Origin: Longilinea sp.
GTDB taxonomy: Bacteria > Chloroflexota > Anaerolineae > Anaerolineales > Anaerolineaceae
DNA: 37,573 nucleotides
Direction of reading: 5' to 3'
Assembly: GCA_026645875.1 (NCBI GenBank)
Contig: JAPKMQ010000004.1
Span: 1-37,573 of the forward strand
In this document: positions 1 to 8,367 of the stretch, piece after piece
Position numbering within the stretch: the first letter of the stretch is position 1
How the letters are laid out: each line of letters begins with the position of its first letter
Program-made: the position numbers and the translations under genes
The notes under the pieces: model-generated
Seen by the model: the letters and a program-made list of their open reading frames with translations, nothing else
What the model was told of the DNA's origin: nothing
Database searches by the model: none

Positions 1-301
1 CTTCGGGCCCGGCGTGGATGTCTATGAGGGCATGGTTGTGGGCGAAACTCCACGGCCGATGGACCTGGTGGTGAACGTTTGCAAGAAGAAACACCTGACC
101 AATATGCGTTCGTCAAATAAGGACATTGAAATTCGCCTGACGCCGCCGCGCGTCCTCAGCCTGGATGAGGCGCTGGAGTTCCTGGCGGAGGATGAGCTAT
201 TGGAAGTTACCCCGGCCAATTTCCGCATCCGCAAGCGGATTTTGAACACCGAAGAGCGCGGCAAGCAAGCAAAGAAAGATAAAGAAGTGCTGGGCGAGTG
301 A
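1..301 (+). CDS. typA: TypA/BipA ribosome-associated GTPase, C-terminal fragment
   Basis: Only the last 99 or so codons are inside the window; the frame is open from base 2 and ends with TGA at 299-301. The peptide contains the conserved C-terminal block of the TypA/BipA translational GTPase family: VYEGMVVGE, then DLVVNVCKKKHLTNMR, RLTPPRVLSLDEALEF, DELLEVTP and RIRKRIL. TypA binds the ribosome and supports 50S assembly and growth under stress; this region belongs to its family-specific C-terminal domain. The GTPase domain lies upstream and out of view. A strong hairpin terminator follows directly. The identification is secure, but this fragment says nothing about whether the rest of the gene is intact. 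Confidence 0.93.
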   Translation, partial: FGPGVDVYEGMVVGETPRPMDLVVNVCKKKHLTNMRSSNKDIEIRLTPPRVLSLDEALEFLAEDELLEVTPANFRIRKRILNTEERGKQAKKDKEVLGE

Positions 302-305
302 GTAT

Positions 306-345
306 GAAAACGGCAGCGGATCACCTATCGACCGCTGCCGTTTTC
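306..345. terminator. Bidirectional hairpin terminator between typA and the dynamin-like gene
   Basis: A perfect 14-bp stem (306-319 pairs with 332-345) with a 12-nt loop. The arms begin with GAAAACGGC on one side and end with GCCGTTTTC on the other, so a short T tract follows the GC stem on both strands. It sits between two convergent genes and fits a bidirectional Rho-independent terminator. Confidence 0.8.
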
Positions 346-367
346 CTCTAAACCTGGTTTACAGGCT

Positions 368-2098
368 TTATTGCCAGTTTGCAATGATTGAGCGCAGGTT
401 CTCCAGTTCCAAGCGAGCGTTTTTTAGCTCCTGTTGCACCTGGTCGGAGCGTGAAGTCTCAGCGCGCACGAACCGGGTGTAGGGCGAAATAGCTTCAGAC
501 ATTCGCAGAAGGCTGCGTTCGATTTCTTTTTCAAACTCCGCGCGCAGCGATTGGATCAAATCCGTGCGCAATTTGGCGAGTTTGTCGTGCAGTTCATTCT
601 TTGCCTGCCGTCGGCGGGCCGGAATGATAAACAGCCCAAGCGCGGCGATGACACTCGCTGCGATGACACCGGTGACGTCAGCCGCCATGGTGGTGGCCAA
701 CGCAGTGATGAGCGCACCCAGACCGACCGCGCCGACCTCGACTGCCACAGAAGCGGCAACCGCGTTCTTGGCGCTATCCGCCATCTCAGAGGATTCAACA
801 CGCTTGTCGTAGGTATCCACAACCCGGTTGGCTTCCCTACCCAGAGCGTCCAGCAACCGGTTGCGGTCATACGTGAAGCGGTCGCTGGCCCCTTTGCCAA
901 TGATCCGGTCCTTGTATTCTCTCTGCCGGTCTGCCAGGTAGTCATTGACAGATTTCCATTGGCGCAAATCAGAATCCACCAGCCAATCGATCAGTTCATT
1001 GACCTTGCGGTCAACGCGCTGGGGGACGTCAGAAACAACCTGGGTTTCAAATTGCTGTTGAATCCGGTCTCTGTTCAGTAGATCGAGCACGCGGGCGAGC
1101 CGGAAAATATCTTCAAAGAAATCGTCTCCGCGCTTCTCCATCTCAAAAAAGATATTTTCGATGTCCGCCATGCGAAAAGCAAAGTTTTTTTGCATGTCTT
1201 CTTTATAAACGGTTTGCTGCGTTTCCACATTCTGCAGCATGCTGCGGTCTTCTTCCAGCAATTGCCTTTGGGCTTCATTTTCCGCGTAGTATTTATCAAC
1301 CAGGTGAATGCCGACGCCAAGCGGATTGGAAAATTTCAGCTTGACCTGGCTGGCCTGGTCGAGTGAAGATTGAATGTACGTCTCGAGTGCTCCGAACCGG
1401 CTGCCTTCCCAAAGTTGCGGTTCGCCACTTTTAGCGCGCAAAGCCATGCGCGCGCTCACCGGGAAAATTTCCGGCGTGATGCCGAGCAAGGCCAATGCGT
1501 TTTCCTTCAAAAAAGTGACCACTTGGTTTAATTCATCCTCATCCTGGAAGAGATCCACCTTGTTGAGGACCAGGATGACCTTCTTGCCCCAGTTGCGGAT
1601 GCGTTCCAGAAAGTTGCGCTCGCTTTCGGTGAATGGCCGGTCGGCGGAGGTGATGAACAGCACCAGGTCAGCGCGGGGAACGAAGTGAGTGGTGAGTTCC
1701 TCGTGTTCGCGGATGACGGCGTTCGTTCCTGGCGTATCGACGATGCTGATTTCTAAAAGCAAATCGATTGGTAAAAACACCACCTGGTGGTTCTGTTCCA
1801 CCAGATTCTGTTCGGACCTGTCGCCAAAGCGCAGTATGTTGATCTGAGCTGTCGTTGGCGTAACCCCTTCTTTCAGTAGCTTTTGCCCCAAAAGCGCGTT
1901 GATGAATGCACTCTTGCCCGAATTAAATTCTCCCACGATGACCAGTAAGAACAGATCATCCAGTTGCCGAATAGAATGGCCCAACGTGTCCAGGTCTTCA
2001 CTGGCAGCTTTCATGTCAGCCAGTTTCACTCGCAGGTCATTGAGAAAGGCGCGCTCGCGTTGTAAGATATCATCTTGTTCGGGGGTAAGAATTTTCAT
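368..2098 (-). CDS. Bacterial dynamin-like GTPase
   Basis: A 576-residue large GTPase of the dynamin superfamily. Visible GTPase motifs are the P-loop GEFNSGKS (residues 56-63), the switch threonines in PTTAQ (81-85), DTPG (121-124) and NKVD (179-182). A long helical stalk region follows. Two adjacent hydrophobic stretches at about 445-495 (AAVSVAVE-like, then TGVIAASVIAALGLFII) resemble the membrane-inserting paddle of bacterial dynamin-like proteins, followed by a basic ARRRQ and a C-terminal coiled coil. The family binds and remodels membranes; the cellular job here is unknown. The ATG at 2098 has the Shine-Dalgarno AAGGAG just upstream. It appears to be a single-gene transcription unit, although bacterial dynamins often occur in tandem pairs. 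Confidence 0.85.
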   Translation of the reverse strand: MKILTPEQDDILQRERAFLNDLRVKLADMKAASEDLDTLGHSIRQLDDLFLLVIVGEFNSGKSAFINALLGQKLLKEGVTPTTAQINILRFGDRSEQNLVEQNHQVVFLPIDLLLEISIVDTPGTNAVIREHEELTTHFVPRADLVLFITSADRPFTESERNFLERIRNWGKKVILVLNKVDLFQDEDELNQVVTFLKENALALLGITPEIFPVSARMALRAKSGEPQLWEGSRFGALETYIQSSLDQASQVKLKFSNPLGVGIHLVDKYYAENEAQRQLLEEDRSMLQNVETQQTVYKEDMQKNFAFRMADIENIFFEMEKRGDDFFEDIFRLARVLDLLNRDRIQQQFETQVVSDVPQRVDRKVNELIDWLVDSDLRQWKSVNDYLADRQREYKDRIIGKGASDRFTYDRNRLLDALGREANRVVDTYDKRVESSEMADSAKNAVAASVAVEVGAVGLGALITALATTMAADVTGVIAASVIAALGLFIIPARRRQAKNELHDKLAKLRTDLIQSLRAEFEKEIERSLLRMSEAISPYTRFVRAETSRSDQVQQELKNARLELENLRSIIANWQ

Positions 2099-2116
2099 CG
2101 TGGCTCCTTAGGGATG

Positions 2117-2125
2117 ATTATAGCA
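2117..2125 (-). promoter_or_regulatory. Extended -10 promoter for the dynamin-like gene
   Basis: On the minus strand the sequence TGCTATAAT is an extended -10 element (TGn followed by a perfect TATAAT at 2122-2117). No good -35 hexamer is seen at the usual distance, which is acceptable for extended -10 promoters. The start codon lies about 19 nt downstream, so the leader would be short. Confidence 0.5.
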
Positions 2126-2206
2126 CTCCGCCTTGACAAAACCCTGGCTGCAGACAGGCGATCGACAAGAATGAGAGTTTGACTGGATCGTCAAGCAGGG
2201 AAGTTG

Positions 2207-2215
2207 TGCTACAAT
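2207..2215 (+). promoter_or_regulatory. Extended -10 promoter for the DHA2 exporter
   Basis: TGCTACAAT is an extended -10-like element about 40 nt before the chosen ATG at 2255. The upstream TTGACT (2179-2184) is 25 nt away, too far to be its -35 partner. Confidence 0.35.
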
Positions 2216-2254
2216 TCTTCCCTCATTCAAACTTTGGAAGAGCAAAATAGTTCC

Positions 2255-3688
2255 ATGCCCAACGAAATCGATTACAGCAAGAAGTGGTTTGTCATGGCCG
2301 CCGTGGCCATGGGCATTTTTCTGGCAACCATCGACGGAAGCATCGTCAACATCGCGCTTCCAACGTTGGTAAAAACATTTAATCAACCCTTGTCTGTGGT
2401 TGAATGGGTTGTGCTCGCTTATTTGTTGACGGTGACCACTTTGATGATCAGTATGGGCCGCCTGGCCGATATGATCGGCAAGAAACCCCTTTACGTGGCC
2501 GGTTTTTCCATTTTCATTCTTGGATCCATGCTTTGCGGCATGTCCAGTTCGGTGGGCATGTTGATTGGGTTCCGTGTGTTTCAGGCCATCGGGGCTTCGA
2601 TGATGATGGGCCTTGGCATGGCGATCGTCACGGAGGCATTTCCACAGGACGAGCGCGGAAAGGCGCTTGGGATTACCGGGGTGATGGTTTCGTTGGGCGT
2701 CATCGCCGGACCTTCCATTGGTGGAATAATTCTGGAAAGCTTGAGCTGGCATTGGCTCTTTTTTGTGAATATCCCCGTGGGTTTGATTGGAATCCCTATG
2801 GTGTTGCGGTTTGTTCCCTTTATCCGACCGGCTGGAAAACAGCAGTTCGATTATTGGGGTGCAATTTTATTGTTCGTCAGCCTGGCGGGATTGTTGCTGG
2901 CCTTATCCCTGGGACAGGAAATGGGGTACGGATCACCTCTGATCCTCGCGTTGTTTGGCATCTTCCTGATTGGTCTGGCGGCTTTCCTGTGGGTCGAGCG
3001 GAGCGTAGCTCAACCCATGGTGGAATTGCGGCTGTTCAACAATGCATGGTTCAGCATCAGCCTGCTGACCGGCTTGATGACGTTTGTTGCCAGTGCCGGC
3101 ACGGTTCTACTGCTGCCGTTCTTTTTGCAGGATATGTTGGGCCTTTCGCCCCGAACGGCAGGGCTGTTGATGGCGGTGAACCCGGTCGCAATTGGTATCT
3201 TTGCGCCGATTTCCGGCGCACTTTCCGACCGGATCGGTTCACGCAAGTTGACTACCCTGGGACTCTTTGTATTGATTGCCGGTTACTGGTCTGTGTCGGG
3301 GGTCACGCAGGACACATCGTTATTTGAATTTGCCCTGCGCGCTTTACCGATCGGCATCGGCATGGGCATTTTTCAATCACCCAATAATAGCGCGGTGATG
3401 GGCGCCGCGCCAAAGGAGCGCCTCGGCATCGTGTCGGGCATGCTTTCCATCAGCCGGACCCTGGGCCAGATGATTGGTATCTCGCTGGTGAGCGCTTTAT
3501 GGGTATTTGGAACCCGGCGCGCGCTCGAAGCTGGCTTTACGGGAGCCAATCAGGCCGAGGTGGCAGGATTTCAACAAACCGCCTCACTTTTGGTGGTGTG
3601 GATCAGCATTGCATTTTTGCTCAGCGTCTGGGCGCTAATCCAGGAGCAAAAGGCAGCAAAAACGAGTGTGAATCCTGTGGTCGAATAA
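2255..3688 (+). CDS. MFS drug exporter, DHA2 (EmrB/QacA) type, 14 TM
   Basis: A 477-residue integral membrane protein. The DHA2 signature appears near the N terminus (LATIDGSIVNIALPTL), followed by motif A of the major facilitator superfamily (MGRLADMIGKKP) and a motif-C-like stretch (GVIAGPSIGG). Length and hydrophobic pattern fit 14 transmembrane helices, as in proton-coupled multidrug exporters. The open frame extends 17 codons upstream, but the ATG at 2255 (MPNEIDYSKKW) is preferred because it follows GGAAGAG and yields the usual short cytoplasmic N terminus before helix 1. No regulator is adjacent. Substrate unknown. Confidence 0.85.
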   Translation: MPNEIDYSKKWFVMAAVAMGIFLATIDGSIVNIALPTLVKTFNQPLSVVEWVVLAYLLTVTTLMISMGRLADMIGKKPLYVAGFSIFILGSMLCGMSSSVGMLIGFRVFQAIGASMMMGLGMAIVTEAFPQDERGKALGITGVMVSLGVIAGPSIGGIILESLSWHWLFFVNIPVGLIGIPMVLRFVPFIRPAGKQQFDYWGAILLFVSLAGLLLALSLGQEMGYGSPLILALFGIFLIGLAAFLWVERSVAQPMVELRLFNNAWFSISLLTGLMTFVASAGTVLLLPFFLQDMLGLSPRTAGLLMAVNPVAIGIFAPISGALSDRIGSRKLTTLGLFVLIAGYWSVSGVTQDTSLFEFALRALPIGIGMGIFQSPNNSAVMGAAPKERLGIVSGMLSISRTLGQMIGISLVSALWVFGTRRALEAGFTGANQAEVAGFQQTASLLVVWISIAFLLSVWALIQEQKAAKTSVNPVVE

Positions 3689-3690
3689 AA

Positions 3691-3722
3691 ACACCCCGAC
3701 AGGTTTGGATCTGCCGGGGTGT
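3691..3722. terminator. Terminator between the exporter and the aldo/keto reductase
   Basis: A 12-bp stem with one A-C mismatch (3691-3702 with 3711-3722) and an 8-nt loop. Read on the minus strand the stem ends in a run of five T, so it best terminates the aldo/keto reductase transcript; in the plus direction the T run is poor. It lies between convergent genes. Confidence 0.7.
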
Positions 3723-3730
3723 CACGTTGA

Positions 3731-4693
3731 TCAGGGCTTGTTGGCCAGAATATCGTCGATCTTTTGCATTACCTCATCGGTGAGTTTGTCCACCAGGTCC
3801 AGGGCTTTCATATTCTCGTGAACCTGCTGAGGCCGACTGGCTCCGGTGATGACGGTGCTGACGTTGGGGTTTTTCAAGCACCAGGCCAGGGCCAACTGCG
3901 CGACGGTTCCGCCCAGCTCATTGGCGATAGGTTCGAGCAACCGGACTTTGGCAATCTTCTCAGGATTCAGCACCGTATCTTTCAGCCATTCAAAGCCCTT
4001 GGTGGTCACGCGACTGTCGGCAGGGATGCCGTCGTTGTATTTGCCCGTGAGCAGGCCGGATGCCAGCGGGCTCCAAATGGTGGTGCCGTATCCCAACTCT
4101 CGAAAAACGGGCAGCAATTCTTTTTCCATGCCATCCCGCACGAACATGTTGTATTGCGGTTGCTCCATGCTGGGCGGGGTGAGATGGTTCTGGCGCGCGA
4201 AACTGTCGGCGCGAATGATGTCCGCGGCGTTCCATTCTGAGGTGCCCCAGTAGAAGGCCTTACCCTGCCTGATGACGATATCCATGGCCCGCACAGTTTC
4301 TTCGATGGGGGTCTCAGGGTCAGGACGGTGACAGAAGACCAGATCCACGTATTCCATCTGCAGCCGACGCAATGAATTATTCACGCCCTCAATGATGTGC
4401 TTGTGGGACAAACCGCGGTCGTTGGGGCCATTGCCGCCCCAGAATATTTTAGTGGATACGACCAGATCCTCCCGCCGCCAGCCAGCTTTATTGATAACAT
4501 TGCCCATGACGATTTCGGCGTTTCCACGCGCATAGGCCTCGGCATTGTCAAAAAAATTAACCCCAGCATCATAGGCTGCGCGCATGCACTGTTCCGCTAC
4601 CTCTTCCCCGACCTGCCCGCCATAGGTTACCCACGCGCCCAGGGAAAGCTCACTGACTTTGATTCCCGCCTTACCCAAATGTCGATACTTCAT
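3731..4693 (-). CDS. Aldo/keto reductase, YghZ / Kv-beta-like
   Basis: A 320-residue NADPH-dependent oxidoreductase with the AKR barrel. The catalytic tetrad is visible: D49 and Y54 (FFDNAEAY), K82 (STKIFWG) and H122 (VFCHRPD). The N-terminal [17 protein letters not shown] and the late [13 protein letters not shown] (nucleotide-binding loop) fit the potassium-channel beta subunit and YghZ branch. These enzymes reduce aldehydes and ketones, including methylglyoxal in some members. The ATG at 4693 is preferred over an in-frame GTG at 4705: it has GGTGGGA at proper spacing and gives the conserved MKYRHLG start. Single gene with its own terminator. Confidence 0.9.
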   Translation of the reverse strand: MKYRHLGKAGIKVSELSLGAWVTYGGQVGEEVAEQCMRAAYDAGVNFFDNAEAYARGNAEIVMGNVINKAGWRREDLVVSTKIFWGGNGPNDRGLSHKHIIEGVNNSLRRLQMEYVDLVFCHRPDPETPIEETVRAMDIVIRQGKAFYWGTSEWNAADIIRADSFARQNHLTPPSMEQPQYNMFVRDGMEKELLPVFRELGYGTTIWSPLASGLLTGKYNDGIPADSRVTTKGFEWLKDTVLNPEKIAKVRLLEPIANELGGTVAQLALAWCLKNPNVSTVITGASRPQQVHENMKALDLVDKLTDEVMQKIDDILANKP

Positions 4694-4874
4694 GATTAAT
4701 CCCACCCTTGATTGGTTTTTATTCTAGAAACTTCAATTCCAAAAGCTGAGTATACACGAATTGCATCATGTTTTCCATGTCCCGCATGATCTGTTACAGA
4801 GTAATTGTGGTATTATTGTCTTCTTTGAAGATAAAGGTCGAATAATCTGTAATGACCTTTTATGAGGTTGTAAA

Positions 4875-6281
4875 TTGAAGAGTATACCTGTAATAGATAG
4901 AAGCATTCTGGATCAGTTAACCGCCAACGGTATTACCTTTCGTACGGGATCACCCAGGAGAAGTTTTACCGATCTCAAACTAACAATCGGCACTAACCTT
5001 TTAGCGACCGTTTTGAAGAATGTAACCCAGAAGTACCTGGATCTCAAACCCGCGGATATTGAAAAAATACCCGCTCCGCGTGCCGGGCGCAAGTATGTTT
5101 TATATGCTCATGTCCCTTTTTGTGAGAGCCTATGCCCGTATTGTTCCTTCAATCGGTTCCTGTACCAGGAAGACCGGGCGCGGACCTATTTCCGAAATCT
5201 TCGCAAGGAATTACAGATTGTGGCGGATCTGGGCTATCAGTTTGAGTCGCTCTATTTTGGCGGCGGCACGCCAACCATTCTGGTGGATGAACTTGTGGAA
5301 ACCATCGACCTTGCCAAGCGGTTGTTCGGCATTCGTGAGGTGTCATGCGAGACCAATCCGAACCACTTGACCCCTGAAATTCTAAACCAACTCAAGGGTA
5401 GGGTGGACCGGTTGTCGGTCGGCGTCCAGAGTTTTGATAACACTCTATTGAAGCAGATGAGTCGGTTGTCCAAATTTGGCACTGGCGAGGAAGTACTACA
5501 ACGGATCAAGGACGCAGTCGGCATTCTGCCATCTATCAACGTGGATATGATCTTCAACTTCCCAAGCCAAACGGAAGAGATCTTACGCGAGGATATACGG
5601 AAAACGATCGACTCAGGCGCCAATCAGGTCACCTTTTACCCGCTTATGAGCGCGCCATCGGTGTCCTTTGCGATGGATCGGGCGATCGGTAAAGTGGATT
5701 ATTCGCGTGAACCGGCGTTTTACCGCATTGTGAATGAGGAACTGGGGCAGGTATACCGGCCCATGTCAGCCTGGACTTACGCCCGCAAGGATATCACCAT
5801 GATCGACGAATACATCGTGGAATACGAGGAATACGTCGGCGTGGGTTCTGGTTCGTTCAGCTACCTGGACGGTTCACTTTACGTGAACACCTTTTCCCTG
5901 GGCGATTATGACCGCCTGGTGAATTCCGGCCGGATGGGAATCTCAGCGATCCGCAAATTCGAGAAACATCAGCAGATGCAGTATCGCTTCATGATGGAAT
6001 TGTTTGACTTGAAGCTTAACCGGACGCAATTCAAAAAGGACTTCAATCAATCCATCGAGCGCAGTCTTTGGCTGGAAATGTTGTTCATGCTCATAATGGG
6101 CGCTTTCTCGAAGGCCAGTACCCGGGACCTTTTGCGGATTTCTACGGATCGAGGTTACCTGATGGTGGTCATGATGCGCGAATTCTTTGCCGGGGTTAAC
6201 ATCCTGCGCGAGCAGGCGCGGCAGGCGCTGGCTCCCAACGAGCGGCTGATGTGCCTGGTAAATGACAAGGTGATTTCATAG
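4875..6281 (+). CDS. HemN/HemW-like radical SAM protein
   Basis: A 468-residue radical SAM enzyme of the coproporphyrinogen III oxidase / HemW superfamily. The [4Fe-4S] motif CESLCPYC places cysteines at 83, 87 and 90, followed by FNRF. FGGGTPT (about 128-134) is the SAM-binding glycine motif; CETNPNHL, RLSVGVQSFD and VDMIFNFPSQT are further family blocks. The C-terminal half differs from canonical HemN, so a heme chaperone, heme-degrading or other porphyrin role is possible; no heme gene adjoins it. TTG is the likely start: GAGG lies about 9 nt upstream, and the alternative ATGs at 4852 and 4862 are out of frame. A terminator follows. Confidence 0.82.
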   Translation: MKSIPVIDRSILDQLTANGITFRTGSPRRSFTDLKLTIGTNLLATVLKNVTQKYLDLKPADIEKIPAPRAGRKYVLYAHVPFCESLCPYCSFNRFLYQEDRARTYFRNLRKELQIVADLGYQFESLYFGGGTPTILVDELVETIDLAKRLFGIREVSCETNPNHLTPEILNQLKGRVDRLSVGVQSFDNTLLKQMSRLSKFGTGEEVLQRIKDAVGILPSINVDMIFNFPSQTEEILREDIRKTIDSGANQVTFYPLMSAPSVSFAMDRAIGKVDYSREPAFYRIVNEELGQVYRPMSAWTYARKDITMIDEYIVEYEEYVGVGSGSFSYLDGSLYVNTFSLGDYDRLVNSGRMGISAIRKFEKHQQMQYRFMMELFDLKLNRTQFKKDFNQSIERSLWLEMLFMLIMGAFSKASTRDLLRISTDRGYLMVVMMREFFAGVNILREQARQALAPNERLMCLVNDKVIS

Positions 6282-6288
6282 AGGTCTC

Positions 6289-6314
6289 ACCGCCCGGTAC
6301 AACCGGGCGGTTTT
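6289..6314 (+). terminator. Rho-independent terminator after the radical SAM gene
   Basis: A perfect 10-bp GC-rich stem, ACCGCCCGGT (6289-6298) pairing with ACCGGGCGGT (6302-6311), with a 3-nt loop and then TTTTCTTC. A textbook intrinsic terminator 8 nt after the stop codon. Confidence 0.9.
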
Positions 6315-6357
6315 CTTCGCTATAATGATTGCAGATTGAAATTGTAAGAGGCGTCGG

Positions 6358-6681
6358 ATGGAAGAAGAGCGCAGCCAAAATGGTCCCAGGTTGTATGAAC
6401 GGATTTACGCGGCTGTCCGGCAAATCCCAGTCGGGCGCGTGGCGACCTACGGGCAAATTGCCCGGCTCGTCGGGGGCTGCTCGGCGCAGATGGTGGGGTT
6501 TGCGCTGGCTGCGTTGCCAAATGGATCGGATGTGCCATGGCAGCGCGTCATCAATGCGAAGGGAAAAATCAGTCCGCGCGGAATCGGGTTTGGCAGCTTG
6601 ATACAACGCACGTTGCTGGAAGAAGAAGGTATTGTCTTTATGCAAGATGAAATCATCGACTTGAACACGTACGGCTGGTAA
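6358..6681 (+). CDS. Alkyltransferase-like (ATL) DNA damage recognition protein
   Basis: A 107-residue protein with the DNA-binding fold of O6-methylguanine-DNA methyltransferase: VGRVATYGQIARLVG (25-39) and VPWQRVINAKGKISPRG (59-75). The methyl-accepting cysteine of the PCHRV motif is replaced by tryptophan (PWQRV, W61), which defines the ATL family. These proteins cannot remove alkyl groups; they bind O6-alkylguanine and hand it to nucleotide excision repair. The residue aligned with the base-flipping arginine finger (usual ARxVG) reads AQMVG, so Q44 appears to replace it. It lies 9 nt upstream of the LOG gene in an apparent two-gene operon. ATG start at 6358; the Shine-Dalgarno is weak. 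Confidence 0.88.
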   Translation: MEEERSQNGPRLYERIYAAVRQIPVGRVATYGQIARLVGGCSAQMVGFALAALPNGSDVPWQRVINAKGKISPRGIGFGSLIQRTLLEEEGIVFMQDEIIDLNTYGW

Positions 6682-6690
6682 GGAGCGCAA

Positions 6691-7281
6691 TTGAAAACGG
6701 TGTGTGTTTTTTGCGGTTCAGCGGATGGTATTCACCCCGATTATTATGAAGGCGCGGTCGGCATGGGGCGTCACCTCGCGGAAAAGGGGATTCAGCTTGT
6801 TTATGGCGCGGGAAAGACCGGCTTGATGGGCGCGGTGGCGGATGGGGTGCTGGCAGCCGGCGGCCAGGTGACTGGCATCGTTCCAAGCAGCCTCAATTCG
6901 CCGGCCCTCATCCATGCCAACCTGACCCGCCTTGAGGTCGTCGGCGACATTCACACGCGCAAGGCCCGCATGAACGCACTGGCCGATGCCCTGATCGCCT
7001 TGCCGGGCGGTTACGGTACGTTTGACGAGCTGTTCGAAGCGCTGACCTGGGCGCAAATTGGCATACAGCTGAAGCCGATTGGCTTGCTCAACCTTCGCGG
7101 ATACTTCAACCCGGCGATGGCTCTGATCAAGCATGCCCTGGCGGAGAAGTTTATTTATCCCGAGCATGTTGAATTATTGCGAATTGCCGACACTCCCGAG
7201 CAGTTGATCCAGTTGTTGGAGGATTTCCGCTTCCCGGAAAATATGGACCGCTGGGTTAACCGGGAAGAAAAATCAACCTAA
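6691..7281 (+). CDS. LOG-family (TIGR00730) nucleotide phosphoribohydrolase
   Basis: A 196-residue Rossmann-fold protein of the LOG / lysine-decarboxylase-like family. The diagnostic motif PGGYGTFDEL (105-114) carries the catalytic glutamate E113, and R90-K91 in HTRKARM supplies the conserved basic pair. The N terminus VCVFCGSADG is typical. Family members cleave nucleoside 5'-monophosphates to free base plus ribose 5-phosphate (cytokinin activation in plants; general nucleotide metabolism or purine salvage in bacteria). TTG start at 6691 with AGGAG six bases upstream. The 3' end overlaps the convergent neighbour by 9 nt. Older annotations call such genes lysine decarboxylase, which is misleading. 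Confidence 0.9.
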   Translation: MKTVCVFCGSADGIHPDYYEGAVGMGRHLAEKGIQLVYGAGKTGLMGAVADGVLAAGGQVTGIVPSSLNSPALIHANLTRLEVVGDIHTRKARMNALADALIALPGGYGTFDELFEALTWAQIGIQLKPIGLLNLRGYFNPAMALIKHALAEKFIYPEHVELLRIADTPEQLIQLLEDFRFPENMDRWVNREEKST

Positions 7282-8349
7282 ACGGGCAGGCGGCTTCACG
7301 GGGGTGTAGGGCATCAAAAAGAAGCCGTGGATGGTGCATAACCGCTGATTTCCCAACCACTGCTCGCAAAACAGACCGTAAACAGGTTGTGCGGCCTCAT
7401 AGTCAAGTATACGCCGCTCGACCTTGATGCGGATGTCGTCACGCTCCGGGTAATTAGGATCGTAGATCCGGATGGCATAATGGTCAGCATCCTGCGTTTC
7501 CAGGGCGTATCCCAACACCTGGTGATTTAAGAAAAGGTGGCTGATTTTTGTGCCTTTTGCGTAGAGAATGCCAAGCACCGAACTGAGGTTGTCGTCCAGC
7601 CGCTTGCGAAACTGGTCAAATTCGTGCATGGTCAACGAACACAACCCGTCAGAGGCGTCATCTGGAAGCTTCATCCAGGAGGCGAACTTGAGGATGTATT
7701 CACCCAGCGTGCCAAAGGTATCCATCTGGCGGCGGTAGAGATGGCGGTGAAGAACAGACCCCGAGCGCGGAATGTCAATATTTTGTGGCTGTCTCTTGCC
7801 AAACAGAAAATGGTCGTACGCGCTGGAAGTCATCCCACCGCATAAGCCGTAATGTCCCGAAATCCGGTGCAGCCCGGGTATTTCAGGAACGCTGAATGGC
7901 AGCGCAATTCCCTTGAAGAGATTGATGAATTTATATCCATTCTGGCTGGGCAGGAATGGCAACGTGGAATAGACTTGGGGCAGCATATACTGGGTGGAGA
8001 ACCAGTTTGGGGTTGTGCTCCAGGTTCTGGCCTGACCCTGGAAGGTGTAATCAAAGCGCAGATATGGCAGGAAGAGATCCGACCAATCTGTTCGGCGGCT
8101 TACGTGGCGCTCCAGGGTCCAATCGTAGGGTGGATTTCGTGGCGCGGTGTGGATGATCGTGGCGGTATCGCGAAAACTGCCCGGCTCATAGACCACTTCG
8201 AAATCGCCTTCGGAATTGCTCAGGCCGGCAGCAATGGTGAGATCGTCATCATTGTCTGGACCAGCATCCTTGTCGAACACCCGCACCTGCACCCCGGATG
8301 CCGGGATGCTGTTGGCAAACAGGACTCTTCCTCGAATGGTTCGTGGCAT
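7273..8349 (-). CDS. Unrecognised protein with papain-like Cys/His/Asp signature and N-terminal beta-sandwich
   Basis: A 358-residue protein that I do not recognise as a named family. Residues 4-70 (IRGRVLFANSIPASGVQVRVFD, then SNSEGDFEVVY) resemble a transthyretin-like or carboxypeptidase-regulatory beta-sandwich. The C-terminal part has, in order, GHYGLCGGM (C170), LNHQVLGYAL (H276) and RIYDPNYP (D297, N299). A cysteine heading a helix, a histidine heading a beta strand and a YDPN turn are the layout of papain-fold cysteine peptidases, so a catalytic triad is plausible. There is no signal peptide. It is the last gene of a minus-strand unit with the LarA-like gene (18-nt gap) and the recombinase. 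Catalytic function is inference only. Confidence 0.6.
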   Translation of the reverse strand: MPRTIRGRVLFANSIPASGVQVRVFDKDAGPDNDDDLTIAAGLSNSEGDFEVVYEPGSFRDTATIIHTAPRNPPYDWTLERHVSRRTDWSDLFLPYLRFDYTFQGQARTWSTTPNWFSTQYMLPQVYSTLPFLPSQNGYKFINLFKGIALPFSVPEIPGLHRISGHYGLCGGMTSSAYDHFLFGKRQPQNIDIPRSGSVLHRHLYRRQMDTFGTLGEYILKFASWMKLPDDASDGLCSLTMHEFDQFRKRLDDNLSSVLGILYAKGTKISHLFLNHQVLGYALETQDADHYAIRIYDPNYPERDDIRIKVERRILDYEAAQPVYGLFCEQWLGNQRLCTIHGFFLMPYTPVKPPARLG

Positions 8350-8367
8350 CAGTGGACCTCTGTAGAA

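Noticed and set aside
2179-2215. TTGACT and TACAAT as a full sigma-70 promoter
   Set aside because: Spacing of 25 nt is too long; only the extended -10 element was kept.
4765-4790. ATCATG / CATGAT inverted repeat upstream of the aldo/keto reductase
   Set aside because: Only 6 bp with 14-nt spacing, no regulator nearby; not distinguishable from chance.
6196-6690. Minus-strand 164-codon open frame over the ATL gene
   Set aside because: Antisense shadow of the ATL and radical SAM genes; low-complexity translation without family resemblance.
6691-7281. Annotation of the LOG-family gene as lysine decarboxylase
   Set aside because: The PGGxGTxxE motif family acts on nucleoside monophosphates; the lysine decarboxylase name is a historical misassignment.
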